Source: CAYJAD01 sp964370675
Lineage (GTDB): Bacteria > Desulfobacterota > Desulfovibrionia > Desulfovibrionales > Desulfovibrionaceae
Assembly: GCA_964370675.1 (NCBI GenBank)
Contig: CAYJKC010000003.1
Location: forward strand, 34,954-98,953
Reading direction: 5' to 3'
DNA length: 64,000 nucleotides
Positions 36,913-46,080 of this stretch are shown one piece after another. A program made the translations under genes and the position numbers. The notes under the pieces are model-generated. The model did not search any database. It was not told the DNA's origin and worked only from the letters and a program-made list of their open reading frames with translations. How positions within the stretch are numbered: the first letter of the stretch is position 1; each line of letters begins with the position of its first letter.

Positions 36913-38127
36913 ATGAAAATTATTTTTTTGCCTCAACATTTTCCTGGACCTTTTAGGTATACGGCAGCAAGGCTTGCGGCGGATAAAAATAATAAAGTTA
37001 TTTTTATTACCGATCGCTCACGCCGTGATGTTCGTATACCTGGAGTTAGACGCATTCTTATCTCTATTCCCCAAAGCCAGCATACAGCAGACAGAGCTGA
37101 AAATGAAGCAGTGCGCTCTATTAAAAGAGGTACACAAATTGCCAATGCCCTATTGCATTTAAAAAATACAGGATTTATTCCAGACATTATTATTGGCAAT
37201 GCTGGATTTGGTTGCAGCCTTTATGCAAAAGATATTTTTCCGGATGCATTTTTAGCAATATATGCTGATGGTTATCAAGGCAGTAGTAGCATGCTTACCA
37301 CCTTAAAGCCACGTCATGCCTACCCTACTGTTAATTTTTCGCCTGAACGCATACGTAATTTATTTCAGTGGGATGCTTTTAATGATTGCCAAATGGCTTT
37401 TACTTCAACCAGCTGGCAAAAATCACTTTATCCTCAACACTTGGCTAATCAAATTCAAATTCTACATGAAGGCATTGATACGCAATTTTTCTCACCTCAA
37501 CCAAAGCAGAAATTTTGTATCGAAGATTGCGATTTATCACATGTTGATGAGCTTGTAACTTTTTCTGGAAGAAGCATTGACACTAAACGCAACTTTCCAC
37601 AGTTTTTGCACAGTATACCCCATATTCTTATGGAGCGACCCAAATGCCACGTGGTAGTTATGGCAGGCTCACAAGATAGAGAAACAGCCATTGAATCTTC
37701 TTGGGCAAACTTATTATTTGATAAATATGATATTGATAAAGACCGCGTGCATTTTTTAAGTTTTAGACCATATAAAGACTATCGCATGATGTTGCAAGCC
37801 TCATCAGTGCATGTATTTTTAGCAACACCCAATGCACTTTCCACAGGGCTTTTTGAAGCCATGAGTTGCGGTTGTCTTGTGGTTGCAGGTGATACTGACC
37901 CTGTGCGCGAAGTGGTAGAGCACGGTAGAAATGGCTTTTTATATGATATTTGGAGCGCAGATTCACTCACACAAACCATTGTTGGTGTGCTAAGTGCATA
38001 TAAACGTATGGAATCCATAAGAGTTGCTGCAAGGCAAGAGATTTGTAATTCATATGATTCGCATAAACAAACAGAAAGTAATGTGCAAAGCATACTTCAA
38101 AGTTATAATAAGTGGCAAAAAAAATAA
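36913..38127 (+). CDS. GT4-type glycosyltransferase
   Basis: 404 residues with GT-B fold features: N-terminal MKIIFLPQHFPGPFRY, the linker QILHEGIDTQFFSP, VTFSGRSIDTKRNFPQFLHSI, and the nucleotide-sugar-binding C-terminal motif STGLFEAMSCGCLVVAGDTDPVREVVEHGRNGFLYD (E-x7-E type). It should transfer a sugar from an activated donor in the cytosol. It sits inside the secretion and protease run (11 bases after sensor 1, 30 bases before the LapG-like gene), which suggests it modifies the exported adhesin or a co-regulated surface glycan; the sequence does not show the acceptor. Confidence 0.85.
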   Translation: MKIIFLPQHFPGPFRYTAARLAADKNNKVIFITDRSRRDVRIPGVRRILISIPQSQHTADRAENEAVRSIKRGTQIANALLHLKNTGFIPDIIIGNAGFGCSLYAKDIFPDAFLAIYADGYQGSSSMLTTLKPRHAYPTVNFSPERIRNLFQWDAFNDCQMAFTSTSWQKSLYPQHLANQIQILHEGIDTQFFSPQPKQKFCIEDCDLSHVDELVTFSGRSIDTKRNFPQFLHSIPHILMERPKCHVVVMAGSQDRETAIESSWANLLFDKYDIDKDRVHFLSFRPYKDYRMMLQASSVHVFLATPNALSTGLFEAMSCGCLVVAGDTDPVREVVEHGRNGFLYDIWSADSLTQTIVGVLSAYKRMESIRVAARQEICNSYDSHKQTESNVQSILQSYNKWQKK

Positions 38128-38157
38128 TTGAATATCCACATAAAAAAACTATAATAT

Positions 38158-38838
38158 ATGCAACATATAGCCCTAATACAACTACGATTAGTGCCGAAAA
38201 GCTTGCTAGTCGTCATTGCCATGAGTTTGTTTTTTATAACATCCTCATGGCATGTGGCTTATGGGGCAGAAGCTACAAAGGCTCCTAAACTCAGACTTTT
38301 TGGATCCATCGAATTTAGGGGAACGCTAAAAGGTTTGCCGCAATGGTTACGCGTTCAAGAAAAACATTATAATAATAACATACTTAAAAACGGTTCAAAA
38401 CTTAATGCAGGAACCACCTGGGAAGGATTTAAAGCTAAAGTTGAAGGTAAGCCACTAATTGACCAATTAAAAATTGTTAATTCATTTTGGAACCAATGGC
38501 CTTATAAACAAGACCCTGCTTTATACAAAGCTCCAGACTATTGGGCAGCACCATATGAATTTAGAAAGAGATCTGGTGATTGCGAAGATTATGCCATTGC
38601 AAAATATTTTACACTTCGCGCTATTGGTGTTCCTATGGAAATTATGCGTATTGTCGTGGTTAAAGACTCAATTTTAAATCTTGCTCATGCTGTGCTTGCT
38701 GTCTATATTGACGGAGATGCGTATATTTTAGATAATCTTTCAAGAAACGTACTTTCTCATAAAAGAATACGTAACTATATACCCCAATATTCTGTAAACG
38801 AAAAGAATAGATGGATGCATGTAATGCCCAAAAAATAA
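38158..38838 (+). CDS. lapG: LapG-like periplasmic transglutaminase-type cysteine protease (DUF920)
   Basis: 226 residues with an N-terminal hydrophobic export segment (about 12-36). The mature domain matches bacterial transglutaminase-like cysteine proteases (LapG). The triad is visible: Cys142 in RSGDCEDYAIAKYFTLR, His177 in LAHAVLAVY and Asp192 in ILDNLS; the acidic DCED next to the Cys corresponds to the calcium site of LapG. In Pseudomonas, LapG clips the N-terminus of the LapA adhesin and releases it from the surface. Location between two membrane sensors and downstream of a type I exporter supports the same role here. The start codon has only a weak binding site. Confidence 0.88.
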   Translation: MQHIALIQLRLVPKSLLVVIAMSLFFITSSWHVAYGAEATKAPKLRLFGSIEFRGTLKGLPQWLRVQEKHYNNNILKNGSKLNAGTTWEGFKAKVEGKPLIDQLKIVNSFWNQWPYKQDPALYKAPDYWAAPYEFRKRSGDCEDYAIAKYFTLRAIGVPMEIMRIVVVKDSILNLAHAVLAVYIDGDAYILDNLSRNVLSHKRIRNYIPQYSVNEKNRWMHVMPKK

Positions 38839-38855
38839 ACTCAATGGAGATGGCT

Positions 38856-40952
38856 ATGTATGAAGAACACAACGATTTACTTTCAAGCAACAATCAAGAA
38901 AGTAAGAAAAAATCGCGATTAGTCCTTTTTGTAGGTGTTGTTTTGGCTTTTTGCGGGGTTACAGCCTTGCTTTGCCACACTTTTTACAGTGCACAAAAAA
39001 ATGATATCCTAGCCACTCAGGAAGAACGCCTTATGCTCACAGCAGAAGCTACAATGGAGAGTATACGCCTTTGGGGAGTAAGCTTAGATAGCCAAGCACG
39101 TCGCGTAAGTGAATCAGAATTATATCGTATGTTTGCACAAGATATTGCCCAAGTTGATGATCAAAAAGCAAGCATGTTAAATGATCCAGATGCCACCAAT
39201 GTTCTTGATGAAGACATAGCCTTTCTTGCTGAACAAATTCCTATGATGCGCACAATTTTATTAGATTTTATGTCGTATAATGGTTTGCAAGATGCAAGGC
39301 TTGTGAGTCCCGATGGTAAAACCCTACTTTCATCCCTTGCAAGACCAACACCCTTACAAGAAGAACAGGCAAATGCTGTACGTAGAGCAGCAGAAACCAA
39401 CAAAACTACCTATGCCCCTATTCGCCCATCTTCCACTGGTTTAGTTTTAGATTATGCAACTCCACTATTACCAGCACTATTAAGTGATGAAAAAGCAAAA
39501 CCTGTGGGTGCATTTTTACTTAGCGTACCTGTTACAGGGCAAATTGCAAACTTCATTTCACGCGGTTCTGGTGCATCACAACGCGAAATCCAAAGTAGTA
39601 TTTTACAATTTGATGGAAAACAATGGGAATCAATACGCCCAGATAGCACTCAAGCACTGCCAACAGAATTTAAGCTAAATAATGACACAACATCCATGCC
39701 ATTTACCAAGCGCGTTGCAGTTAACGGTAAGGACCAAGTTTACTCCACAGCCATGATAGTACCCAATATTGGTTGGTTAGTGGTGGAAGAAATACCTGCA
39801 AGCATTATTGATACACAATTAAATCGAGCTTTTAACTTGGTTTATGGAGCAGGTGCATTTTTATGTTTAAGCGTGCTGCTTATGCTTGCTCTCGTTTGGT
39901 GGATTATGATTGGGCGAGAACAACGCAGCGTTGCCCAAAAATTTAAACAATTATATCAAGTAATTAGACAACAAAAGCATCTATTAGATAGCATTAATAT
40001 CTCACTTGATGTGGGGCTTATGATGGTAGACGTTAGCGGCAAGCTTCACTTAGTAAATCGTGCCTTTGCCCTCATTGTTGATAAAGCAGAGGACGATCTT
40101 CAAGGGCAAAATCTGCACAGCATTATGCCAGATAACGTTGCCCTGCAAGTGCAAGAGGCCGTTGCCAGTGTGTCTAATAGCAATGAGTCCAAGAGTATTG
40201 AACTTAAATTGGTCTTAAAGGGTGAAGAACGACTTTTCCGTGCAACCTTATTCCCCTTTGAGGATAAAGAAGAAGGCAGCACCAGCGCAGCAGTTATAAC
40301 CATACAAGATATTACAGAATTTCGCAGAAGCAGTGAAAAGCGCAACAAGCAACAAATGAGTACCATTGAAGCTCTCGTTAGTACCATTGAGCGCGTGGAC
40401 CCATATCTTGCTGGACACTCTACCCTTATGCGCCGCTTAGCCGAGTTACTAGCTGAGCATATGGGACTTGATGGGAAGGATAAAGATACCATAACCACAG
40501 CAGCAGTGCTTTCACAAATTGGTAGAATATTCGTACCGCGTGACCTGCTTTCTAAAACAGATAAGCTAACTCCAGAAGAACAAGAAGAAATAGCTAAAAT
40601 TCCAGAGTATGCCTATAATATTCTAAGCACCATTGACTTTGGTAATCCTGTGCCGGCTGCTGTTGTTCAAATGAATGAAAAGCTTGATGGATCTGGAACA
40701 CCACACAAATTACAAGGCGATGCCATATCATTACATGGGCGTATTTTGGGTGTTATCAATACCTTCTGCGCCATGGCTAGTCCTCGTGCTTTCCGCGCTG
40801 GTTTACCCATGGATGTTGCACTTGGTATACTTCGTAAGGATAATCAAGCTTATGATCAAAAGATTGTAGAAAATCTTGCTACTGTGCTTACCAGCACCCA
40901 AGGTGCTGAAGCCATTGCGGCACGCCTTGCTGAAGTTACTGCTGATAAATAA
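38856..40952 (+). CDS. Membrane PAS sensor with degenerate HD-GYP domain (LapD-analogue candidate 2)
   Basis: 698 residues from the ATG at 38856 (GGAG 6 bases upstream; the open frame begins earlier, inside lapG). Same plan as the first sensor: TM1 22-42, periplasmic domain to 327, TM2 328-352, PAS about 375-490, HD-GYP-like 510-650. It is more degenerate: HD is Ser-Gln (VLSQIGRIFVP), the middle His is lost (AKIPEYAYNIL), HHE is MNE (606-608), and GYP is GTP (614-616). His521 is kept. It is a paralogue of the 34832 gene. The gene lies 17 bases after lapG and ends the run, before the terminator at 40985. Confidence 0.88.
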   Translation: MYEEHNDLLSSNNQESKKKSRLVLFVGVVLAFCGVTALLCHTFYSAQKNDILATQEERLMLTAEATMESIRLWGVSLDSQARRVSESELYRMFAQDIAQVDDQKASMLNDPDATNVLDEDIAFLAEQIPMMRTILLDFMSYNGLQDARLVSPDGKTLLSSLARPTPLQEEQANAVRRAAETNKTTYAPIRPSSTGLVLDYATPLLPALLSDEKAKPVGAFLLSVPVTGQIANFISRGSGASQREIQSSILQFDGKQWESIRPDSTQALPTEFKLNNDTTSMPFTKRVAVNGKDQVYSTAMIVPNIGWLVVEEIPASIIDTQLNRAFNLVYGAGAFLCLSVLLMLALVWWIMIGREQRSVAQKFKQLYQVIRQQKHLLDSINISLDVGLMMVDVSGKLHLVNRAFALIVDKAEDDLQGQNLHSIMPDNVALQVQEAVASVSNSNESKSIELKLVLKGEERLFRATLFPFEDKEEGSTSAAVITIQDITEFRRSSEKRNKQQMSTIEALVSTIERVDPYLAGHSTLMRRLAELLAEHMGLDGKDKDTITTAAVLSQIGRIFVPRDLLSKTDKLTPEEQEEIAKIPEYAYNILSTIDFGNPVPAAVVQMNEKLDGSGTPHKLQGDAISLHGRILGVINTFCAMASPRAFRAGLPMDVALGILRKDNQAYDQKIVENLATVLTSTQGAEAIAARLAEVTADK

Positions 40953-40984
40953 TTACTTAAAAGCATTATTCTAACATGAAAATT

Positions 40985-41021
40985 AAAAGGCATAAAACGT
41001 GGTTTACGTTTTATGCCTTTT
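40985..41021. terminator. Perfect hairpin terminator ending the secretion/protease run
   Basis: AAAAGGCATAAAACGT and its exact complement around loop GGTTT: a 16-bp stem followed by further T residues. It lies between convergent genes and can terminate both. Confidence 0.9.
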
Positions 41022-41077
41022 TTGCCACTCGGGCAAAGCATTTTATTTATCCAAACTATCTACGGCAATCTATCACA

Positions 41078-41671
41078 TTATTCTATAATGCCTGCGACAT
41101 TACGTAAATTTTTCCATAAAGTATCAAGCCCAAGCTTTGAAGATGATGATGTGACAATAGGCACAGTACCATTTAGTAATTTTGCCCATTGGTTTTGGCG
41201 TTGAGAACGTTCTTTTTGCTTACATTTATCACCCTTAGTTAAAATGGGTAATAGTTGTATTTGATGATTAATCGCAAATTCAACCAGTTGAACATCAAGC
41301 TTTTGCGGGTCTAAACGGCAATCAAGTAATATGGCAAGCGCTTTTAGCTCCTTACTAGAAGTTAAGTAGCTTTCCATAAGTTGCCCCCACTTCTGCCGCT
41401 CTGTCTTACTACAGCGTGCATAACCATAGCCAGGTAAGTCCACTATATAAAAATTATCTGGCTCCACACGGTAAAAATTAAGTGAACGCGTTTTGCCAGG
41501 TGTAGCACTAATCTTAGCAAGGGCTTTTCTGCCAGCTAAAGCATTAACCAAGGATGACTTTCCCACATTAGAGCGTCCAGCCAAGGCTATTTGTGCCACA
41601 CCACCGATGGAAGCAGTGGTAATTTGTTCAAAAGTGTAGGCAGTTGCCTCTAAAATCAATGAAGATTGCAT
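41078..41671 (-). CDS. engB: Ribosome biogenesis GTP-binding protein EngB (YsxC/YihA)
   Basis: 197 residues; a GTPase needed for large-subunit ribosome assembly. G1 is GRSNVGKSSLVNALAG, G2 region PGKTRSLNFY, G3 DLPGYGYA, G4 TKGDKCKQ. Length and order match EngB. It is convergent with the secretion run and stands alone; the 319 bases upstream separate it from aroQ on the other strand. Confidence 0.95.
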   Translation of the reverse strand: MQSSLILEATAYTFEQITTASIGGVAQIALAGRSNVGKSSLVNALAGRKALAKISATPGKTRSLNFYRVEPDNFYIVDLPGYGYARCSKTERQKWGQLMESYLTSSKELKALAILLDCRLDPQKLDVQLVEFAINHQIQLLPILTKGDKCKQKERSQRQNQWAKLLNGTVPIVTSSSSKLGLDTLWKNLRNVAGIIE

Positions 41672-41990
41672 ATGTTTTCTCTTGGTCTTTAACTTGACAA
41701 TACAATAAAAATACGCAAAAATCCAACGTCTTAAATTGTAATAATTAGTATATAGTATTGTTCTAATTTAAGTTTTTATGTTGATGTATGATTTTAGTAA
41801 AAGTTTCTCGTTTCGCAGCACATAGGCTCAAGCGCAGTAAATTCTTAAAAAACATCCTCAGTTTCAAGCACTTATCATCCGCGCCATAATTTGAAATCAA
41901 TTAAATTATAATGGCGTTGTGCATATAGTATGCAGTTGGTTTAATAAATACAACAATTATATTTACTGCAAGGTAAATAATGGGCAAGGC
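41672..41990. other. Intergenic region between engB and aroQ
   Basis: About 319 AT-rich bases between divergent genes. TTGACA at 41694 is a perfect -35 sequence on the plus strand, but no acceptable -10 lies at the right distance. No RNA element or gene recognised. Confidence 0.45.
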
Positions 41991-42437
41991 ATGAAAATTC
42001 TTATTATAAATGGTCCAAATTTAGCGGCACTTGGAGTACGTCAACCACACATTTATGGCACAAAAGATATGAATGCTGTGCCGGAGCTGGTGAAAAAAAC
42101 AGTGCAAACACCTGTAGAATTAGATTTTTTTCAATCTAACCATGAGGGTGCACTAATAGATAGACTTGAACTTGCGCGAACAGAAAAAGTGCAAGGTGTT
42201 GTGCTTAATGCTGGAGCGTTTACGCATACAAGCTTAGCACTTGCTGATTGCCTAGCATGGATTGAGCTACCTTGTGTAGAAGTACACTTGAGCAATGTTC
42301 TGGCAAGGGATGAAAAAATCCGCCAAATTAGTTATATTGGAAAGCATGTTATTGGTGTTATTGCTGGTTTTGGCATTATGAGCTATGCTCTAGGTGTGCA
42401 AGCCTTGGTTGAGCATATTAAAAATAAGCAGGAGTGA
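41991..42437 (+). CDS. aroQ: Type II 3-dehydroquinate dehydratase
   Basis: Third step of the shikimate pathway; dehydrates 3-dehydroquinate. About 148 residues from the ATG at 41991, where the family sequence begins (KILIINGPNLAALGVRQPHIYG). Conserved parts follow: FFQSNHEGALIDRL, LNAGAFTHTSLALADCLA and PCVEVHLSNVLARDEKIRQ, with the catalytic Tyr in HIYG and the His in EVHLSN. The usual LGxREP is LGVRQP here. It is followed by efp, whose ATG begins 2 bases after the stop. Confidence 0.94.
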   Translation: MKILIINGPNLAALGVRQPHIYGTKDMNAVPELVKKTVQTPVELDFFQSNHEGALIDRLELARTEKVQGVVLNAGAFTHTSLALADCLAWIELPCVEVHLSNVLARDEKIRQISYIGKHVIGVIAGFGIMSYALGVQALVEHIKNKQE

Positions 42438-42439
42438 TT

Positions 42440-42997
42440 ATGTATTCAACAACTGATTTTAAAAAGGGACTTAAAATTGAAATTGATGGTACTCCCTTTG
42501 AGATTGTAGATTTTCAACATTTTAAACCTGGCAAGGGTGGTGCTATGATACGCACCAAATTGCGTAATATTTTAAATGGACGCATGGTTGATAATACTTT
42601 TCGTTCTGGTGAAAAAGTTGCGCGTCCAGACCTTGAAACTCGTGATATGCAATTTTTATATCGCGAGGGCGATGAGCTCATCTTTATGGATATGACAAGC
42701 TATGAACAATTGCAAATGAAAGAAGAGAGTACATCTGGTAAGGCTGGTTTTTTGAAAGATGGTCAAGAATGTCGCGTGCTTTTATACAAAGGTAATCCAC
42801 TAGACATTGACATTCCTGTATCATTAGTATTACAAGTAGTTAGCACTGAACCAGGTGCTAAGGGCGATACCGTAAGTAATGTTACTAAGCCTGCCACACT
42901 AGAAACTGGTTTAATTATTCAAGTTCCATTATTTGTAAATGAAGGTGACAAAGTTAAAGTTGATACACGCAGCAAAGAATACTTGGGTCGCGAATAA
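42440..42997 (+). CDS. efp: Elongation factor P
   Basis: Relieves ribosome stalling at polyproline stretches. 185 residues from the ATG at 42440, with AGGAG 5 bases before it. The tip loop of domain I, FKPGKGGA, holds the Lys that is post-translationally modified in many bacteria. Domains II and III follow, including DNTFRSGEKVARPDLE and the C-terminal signature DKVKVDTRSKEYLGR. Which modification applies here (EpmA-type, rhamnose or other) is not shown by the window. Confidence 0.96.
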   Translation: MYSTTDFKKGLKIEIDGTPFEIVDFQHFKPGKGGAMIRTKLRNILNGRMVDNTFRSGEKVARPDLETRDMQFLYREGDELIFMDMTSYEQLQMKEESTSGKAGFLKDGQECRVLLYKGNPLDIDIPVSLVLQVVSTEPGAKGDTVSNVTKPATLETGLIIQVPLFVNEGDKVKVDTRSKEYLGRE

Positions 42998-43020
42998 AAT
43001 TTCCATACTATTAGCCAACA

Positions 43021-45258
43021 GTGCGTGAGCACAAGGAGGATATACTTACGGACATTCGTAAGTTAGCCCGTGAGTTTTTTGGGCTATTCCTACTTTTTTT
43101 TGCATTATTAGTACTTTTAAGTCTTATAACACATAGTTCTGCAGACCCAAGTATTAATCATGTAATTAGCAATGACGTTGCTATAAAAAATAATGCCGGA
43201 TTACTAGGAGCATATCTTTCTGGTATTTTAAATGATATTTTTGGCATTGCCTCTTACGTTTGGCCCTTTGTATTTGGAGCAGTGGGAGCTGCCTGCATCT
43301 CCACATTATACGAACTAGTGTGGTGGCGGTGGCTGGGCTATTTTTTACTAACCTTGTGCTTGCTATGCGTTGGAGCGGCATTTAATATTAGTTTTGGAGA
43401 TATTCAAGGCGGCGGCATGCTTGGTAGAGCCATATATCAAAATGCAGCCTTACTTTTAAGCCCAAGTGGCTCAGCATTGATGTGGTTTTTCTTATTTATC
43501 TTGGCTACACAATTAGCGTTTAGTATCTCTTGGTTTAGCATATTAAAAAAAGTTGGAACTAGTTTCAAAAATCGTTCCCAAGGTTTACCTTGGCCAAGAG
43601 TTAACCTTTTAGAGATAATACGAGAAAAATTTAAACGTCAACCTCAGACAAAATCATTACCAGAAATTATTGTTGATGTTGATGATTATGCTAAAAAAAA
43701 TCAAGACGAAACCATTCATGTAGTTTCTGATGTTGAAATTGCAATCAAAGAAACTGCAGCTGATTTTGACCCTCAAGAGCAAGTCAGCATATTTGAAAAT
43801 ACACAATCTAAATCCAATATCAAAAAGCAAAATAATAAAAAGGTTCCTCTGCCACCATTAAGCTTACTCCAAGCTGCTAGCCCTTCATCACCTGCCGCCA
43901 AGGATGAGATGGAAGAAAAGGGTCAACGCCTTATGGCTTGTCTTACAGATTTTGGCATTCAAGGTGAACTTGTGCGCATAACACCTGGACCTGTGGTTAC
44001 CATGTATGAGGTTAGACCAGCGGCTGGAGTACGCGTTAATAAAATTGCCAATTTAAATGATGACCTTGCCCTAGCATTAAAAGCTATTGCAGTGCGTATT
44101 CAAGCCCCCATACCTGGCTCTGACACAGTGGGTATTGAAATACCCAATGTACAACGTGACATGGTCAATTTTCGTGAAATTTTAGAATCTAATGCCTTTA
44201 TGCATGGATCTGGTCCATTAAGTATGGCTCTAGGTAAGGATATTTCCGGAACTCCCTTTGTGGCAGATTTATCACGCATGCCGCATTTATTAGTTGCAGG
44301 TGCTACTGGTGCTGGTAAGAGTGTCGGGTTAAATTCTATTTTATTAAGTTTATTATATACCACATATCCTGAAGATATGCAGCTTTTACTTATTGACCCT
44401 AAGCGCATAGAAATGGCTGTTTATGCCGACTTGCCACATTTAGTGCATCCAGTAGTAACCGAGATGCACCTAGCAAAAACTGCGCTAGATTGGGCTGTTA
44501 ATGAGATGGATGCACGCTATTCTGCCATGGCACTACTAGGTGTGCGCAATATTACAAGTTATAATCAAAAAATTGCCGCATTTGGTTCATCAAAACCTCA
44601 AGATATAGCCCATTTAGAGCATATGCCATATCTTGTAATTGTTATAGATGAACTGGCTGACCTAATGCTAACTGCCGCACGCGAAGTAGAAACAAGTATT
44701 GTACGCCTAGCTCAACTTGCCCGAGCTGCTGGTATTCACATGGTGCTCGCAACACAACGACCAAGTGTTGATGTGGTAACAGGAATAATCAAGGCAAATT
44801 TTCCCTGCCGCATTTCTTTTCAAGTTAGCAGCAAACACGACTCAAGAACCATTTTAGATACAGTTGGCGCAGAGCATTTGCTGGGTAAGGGAGATATGCT
44901 TTTTAAACCTAGTGGCGGACGTATGATGCGCTTACATGGCCCATTTGTACCAGATGAAGAAGTACAAGCAGTGGTTGAGCACTGGAAAAAACAATTACCA
45001 CCAACCTATAAGGTAGACTTTTCTGATTGGGGCAATACAGCAAATGAACAAATGGGTTCTCAAGCTAATATGGAACAAGATGATCTTTATGATGAAGTGC
45101 GCTCATTTGTGCAAGAACAAGACAAGGCCTCCATATCTTTTATTCAACGACGATTTAAGATTGGTTTTAACAGAGCAGCAAACCTCATGGAACAATTAGA
45201 ACGTGAAGGTATAATTGGCCCAGCCGATGGCAGCAAACCACGCAGTGTTATGCGCTAA
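43021..45258 (+). CDS. ftsK: DNA translocase FtsK
   Basis: Septum-located motor that pumps chromosome ends at division. 745 residues: four or so N-terminal membrane segments (to about 185), a short linker, then the motor with Walker A VAGATGAGKSVG near 430 and Walker B VIVIDELADLML near 540, and the C-terminal winged-helix gamma domain (YDEVRSFVQEQDKASISFIQRRFKIGFNRAANLMEQLE), which reads KOPS sites. The start is uncertain: the GTG at 43021 has no binding site, while a perfect AAGGAGG lies at 43033-43039 inside the frame with no ATG, GTG or TTG at suitable spacing. Confidence 0.94.
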   Translation: MREHKEDILTDIRKLAREFFGLFLLFFALLVLLSLITHSSADPSINHVISNDVAIKNNAGLLGAYLSGILNDIFGIASYVWPFVFGAVGAACISTLYELVWWRWLGYFLLTLCLLCVGAAFNISFGDIQGGGMLGRAIYQNAALLLSPSGSALMWFFLFILATQLAFSISWFSILKKVGTSFKNRSQGLPWPRVNLLEIIREKFKRQPQTKSLPEIIVDVDDYAKKNQDETIHVVSDVEIAIKETAADFDPQEQVSIFENTQSKSNIKKQNNKKVPLPPLSLLQAASPSSPAAKDEMEEKGQRLMACLTDFGIQGELVRITPGPVVTMYEVRPAAGVRVNKIANLNDDLALALKAIAVRIQAPIPGSDTVGIEIPNVQRDMVNFREILESNAFMHGSGPLSMALGKDISGTPFVADLSRMPHLLVAGATGAGKSVGLNSILLSLLYTTYPEDMQLLLIDPKRIEMAVYADLPHLVHPVVTEMHLAKTALDWAVNEMDARYSAMALLGVRNITSYNQKIAAFGSSKPQDIAHLEHMPYLVIVIDELADLMLTAAREVETSIVRLAQLARAAGIHMVLATQRPSVDVVTGIIKANFPCRISFQVSSKHDSRTILDTVGAEHLLGKGDMLFKPSGGRMMRLHGPFVPDEEVQAVVEHWKKQLPPTYKVDFSDWGNTANEQMGSQANMEQDDLYDEVRSFVQEQDKASISFIQRRFKIGFNRAANLMEQLEREGIIGPADGSKPRSVMR

Positions 45259-45449
45259 CAAGTCTAAGTTATCACCTATCTCTTTGATATTTTTTACATC
45301 ACACCAAGCATTTTAAAAGTACATCTTCGCAAACACACAAAACACCCTAGTGGGCAAAGCCTCATAAAAGATATTGCCAATCACAAATTAATATGCTAGC
45401 GAGGATTTGTAAGCAAATCTCAGCTAATTTTACAACTACCGAGGATTAT

Positions 45450-45842
45450 ATGGTTTATGACAATCTTTCTGCTTTAAATGCCTTTTCCAATGGCATGGCT
45501 GTTAGTGCGCATAATATAGCCAATATTAATACATCCAACTTTACTAGTTGGGAATACCATTATGGAGCTGGACCTGGGAGCACAGTGCAATTGCAAATAA
45601 ACCCAAGCTCCATACGCACCGATAATGCTGATGCCTTAAACCCCTTACCACCCACATTTACAGAAAGCCAAAACCTAGGTTTAGTAAATAATAATGTAGA
45701 CTTAGCTCGCGAGTTTACCGGTCAAATTACTACTGAGCATGCCTTTGCAGCCAATGCCGTTGCAATACGAACACAAGAAGAAATGTCAGACAGTCTTTAT
45801 AATCAAGTTTATGGTCCAGGTATTGTGTCGTATCGCGTATAA
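45450..45842 (+). CDS. Short flagellar basal-body rod-like protein
   Basis: 130 residues from the ATG at 45450 (GAGG 5 bases upstream). The N-terminus DNLSALNAFSNGMAVSAHNIANINTSNFTS is the flagellar rod/hook N-terminal motif, and the C-terminus NVDLAREFTGQITTEHAFAANAVAIRTQEEMSDSLYNQV is the C-terminal rod motif. The middle is only about 60 residues, so it is close in size to FlgB/FlgC but resembles the FlgG-type ends. No other flagellar gene is in the window, so its assembly role is unclear; it may be an orphan paralogue. Confidence 0.75.
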   Translation: MVYDNLSALNAFSNGMAVSAHNIANINTSNFTSWEYHYGAGPGSTVQLQINPSSIRTDNADALNPLPPTFTESQNLGLVNNNVDLAREFTGQITTEHAFAANAVAIRTQEEMSDSLYNQVYGPGIVSYRV

Positions 45843-46080
45843 TTTACCTTCATAGTTAACCAAAGTAACTTATTTAATCCTTTTGCATAATCAAACCTAT
45901 TGGTAGAAACCTTATAAATCTTCAAAGATGTTATAATTGTTGAAAATTCAAAAAGCTTAATTTTAGGCTAATAATGTAAAAACTTGACCTTTTAAAATTG
46001 TTTACATATCATAAGTATATTAGCTTAAAACGATACAATTTTTTCTTGTAGCATATACCTAATCAACAATTGAGAGAAAA

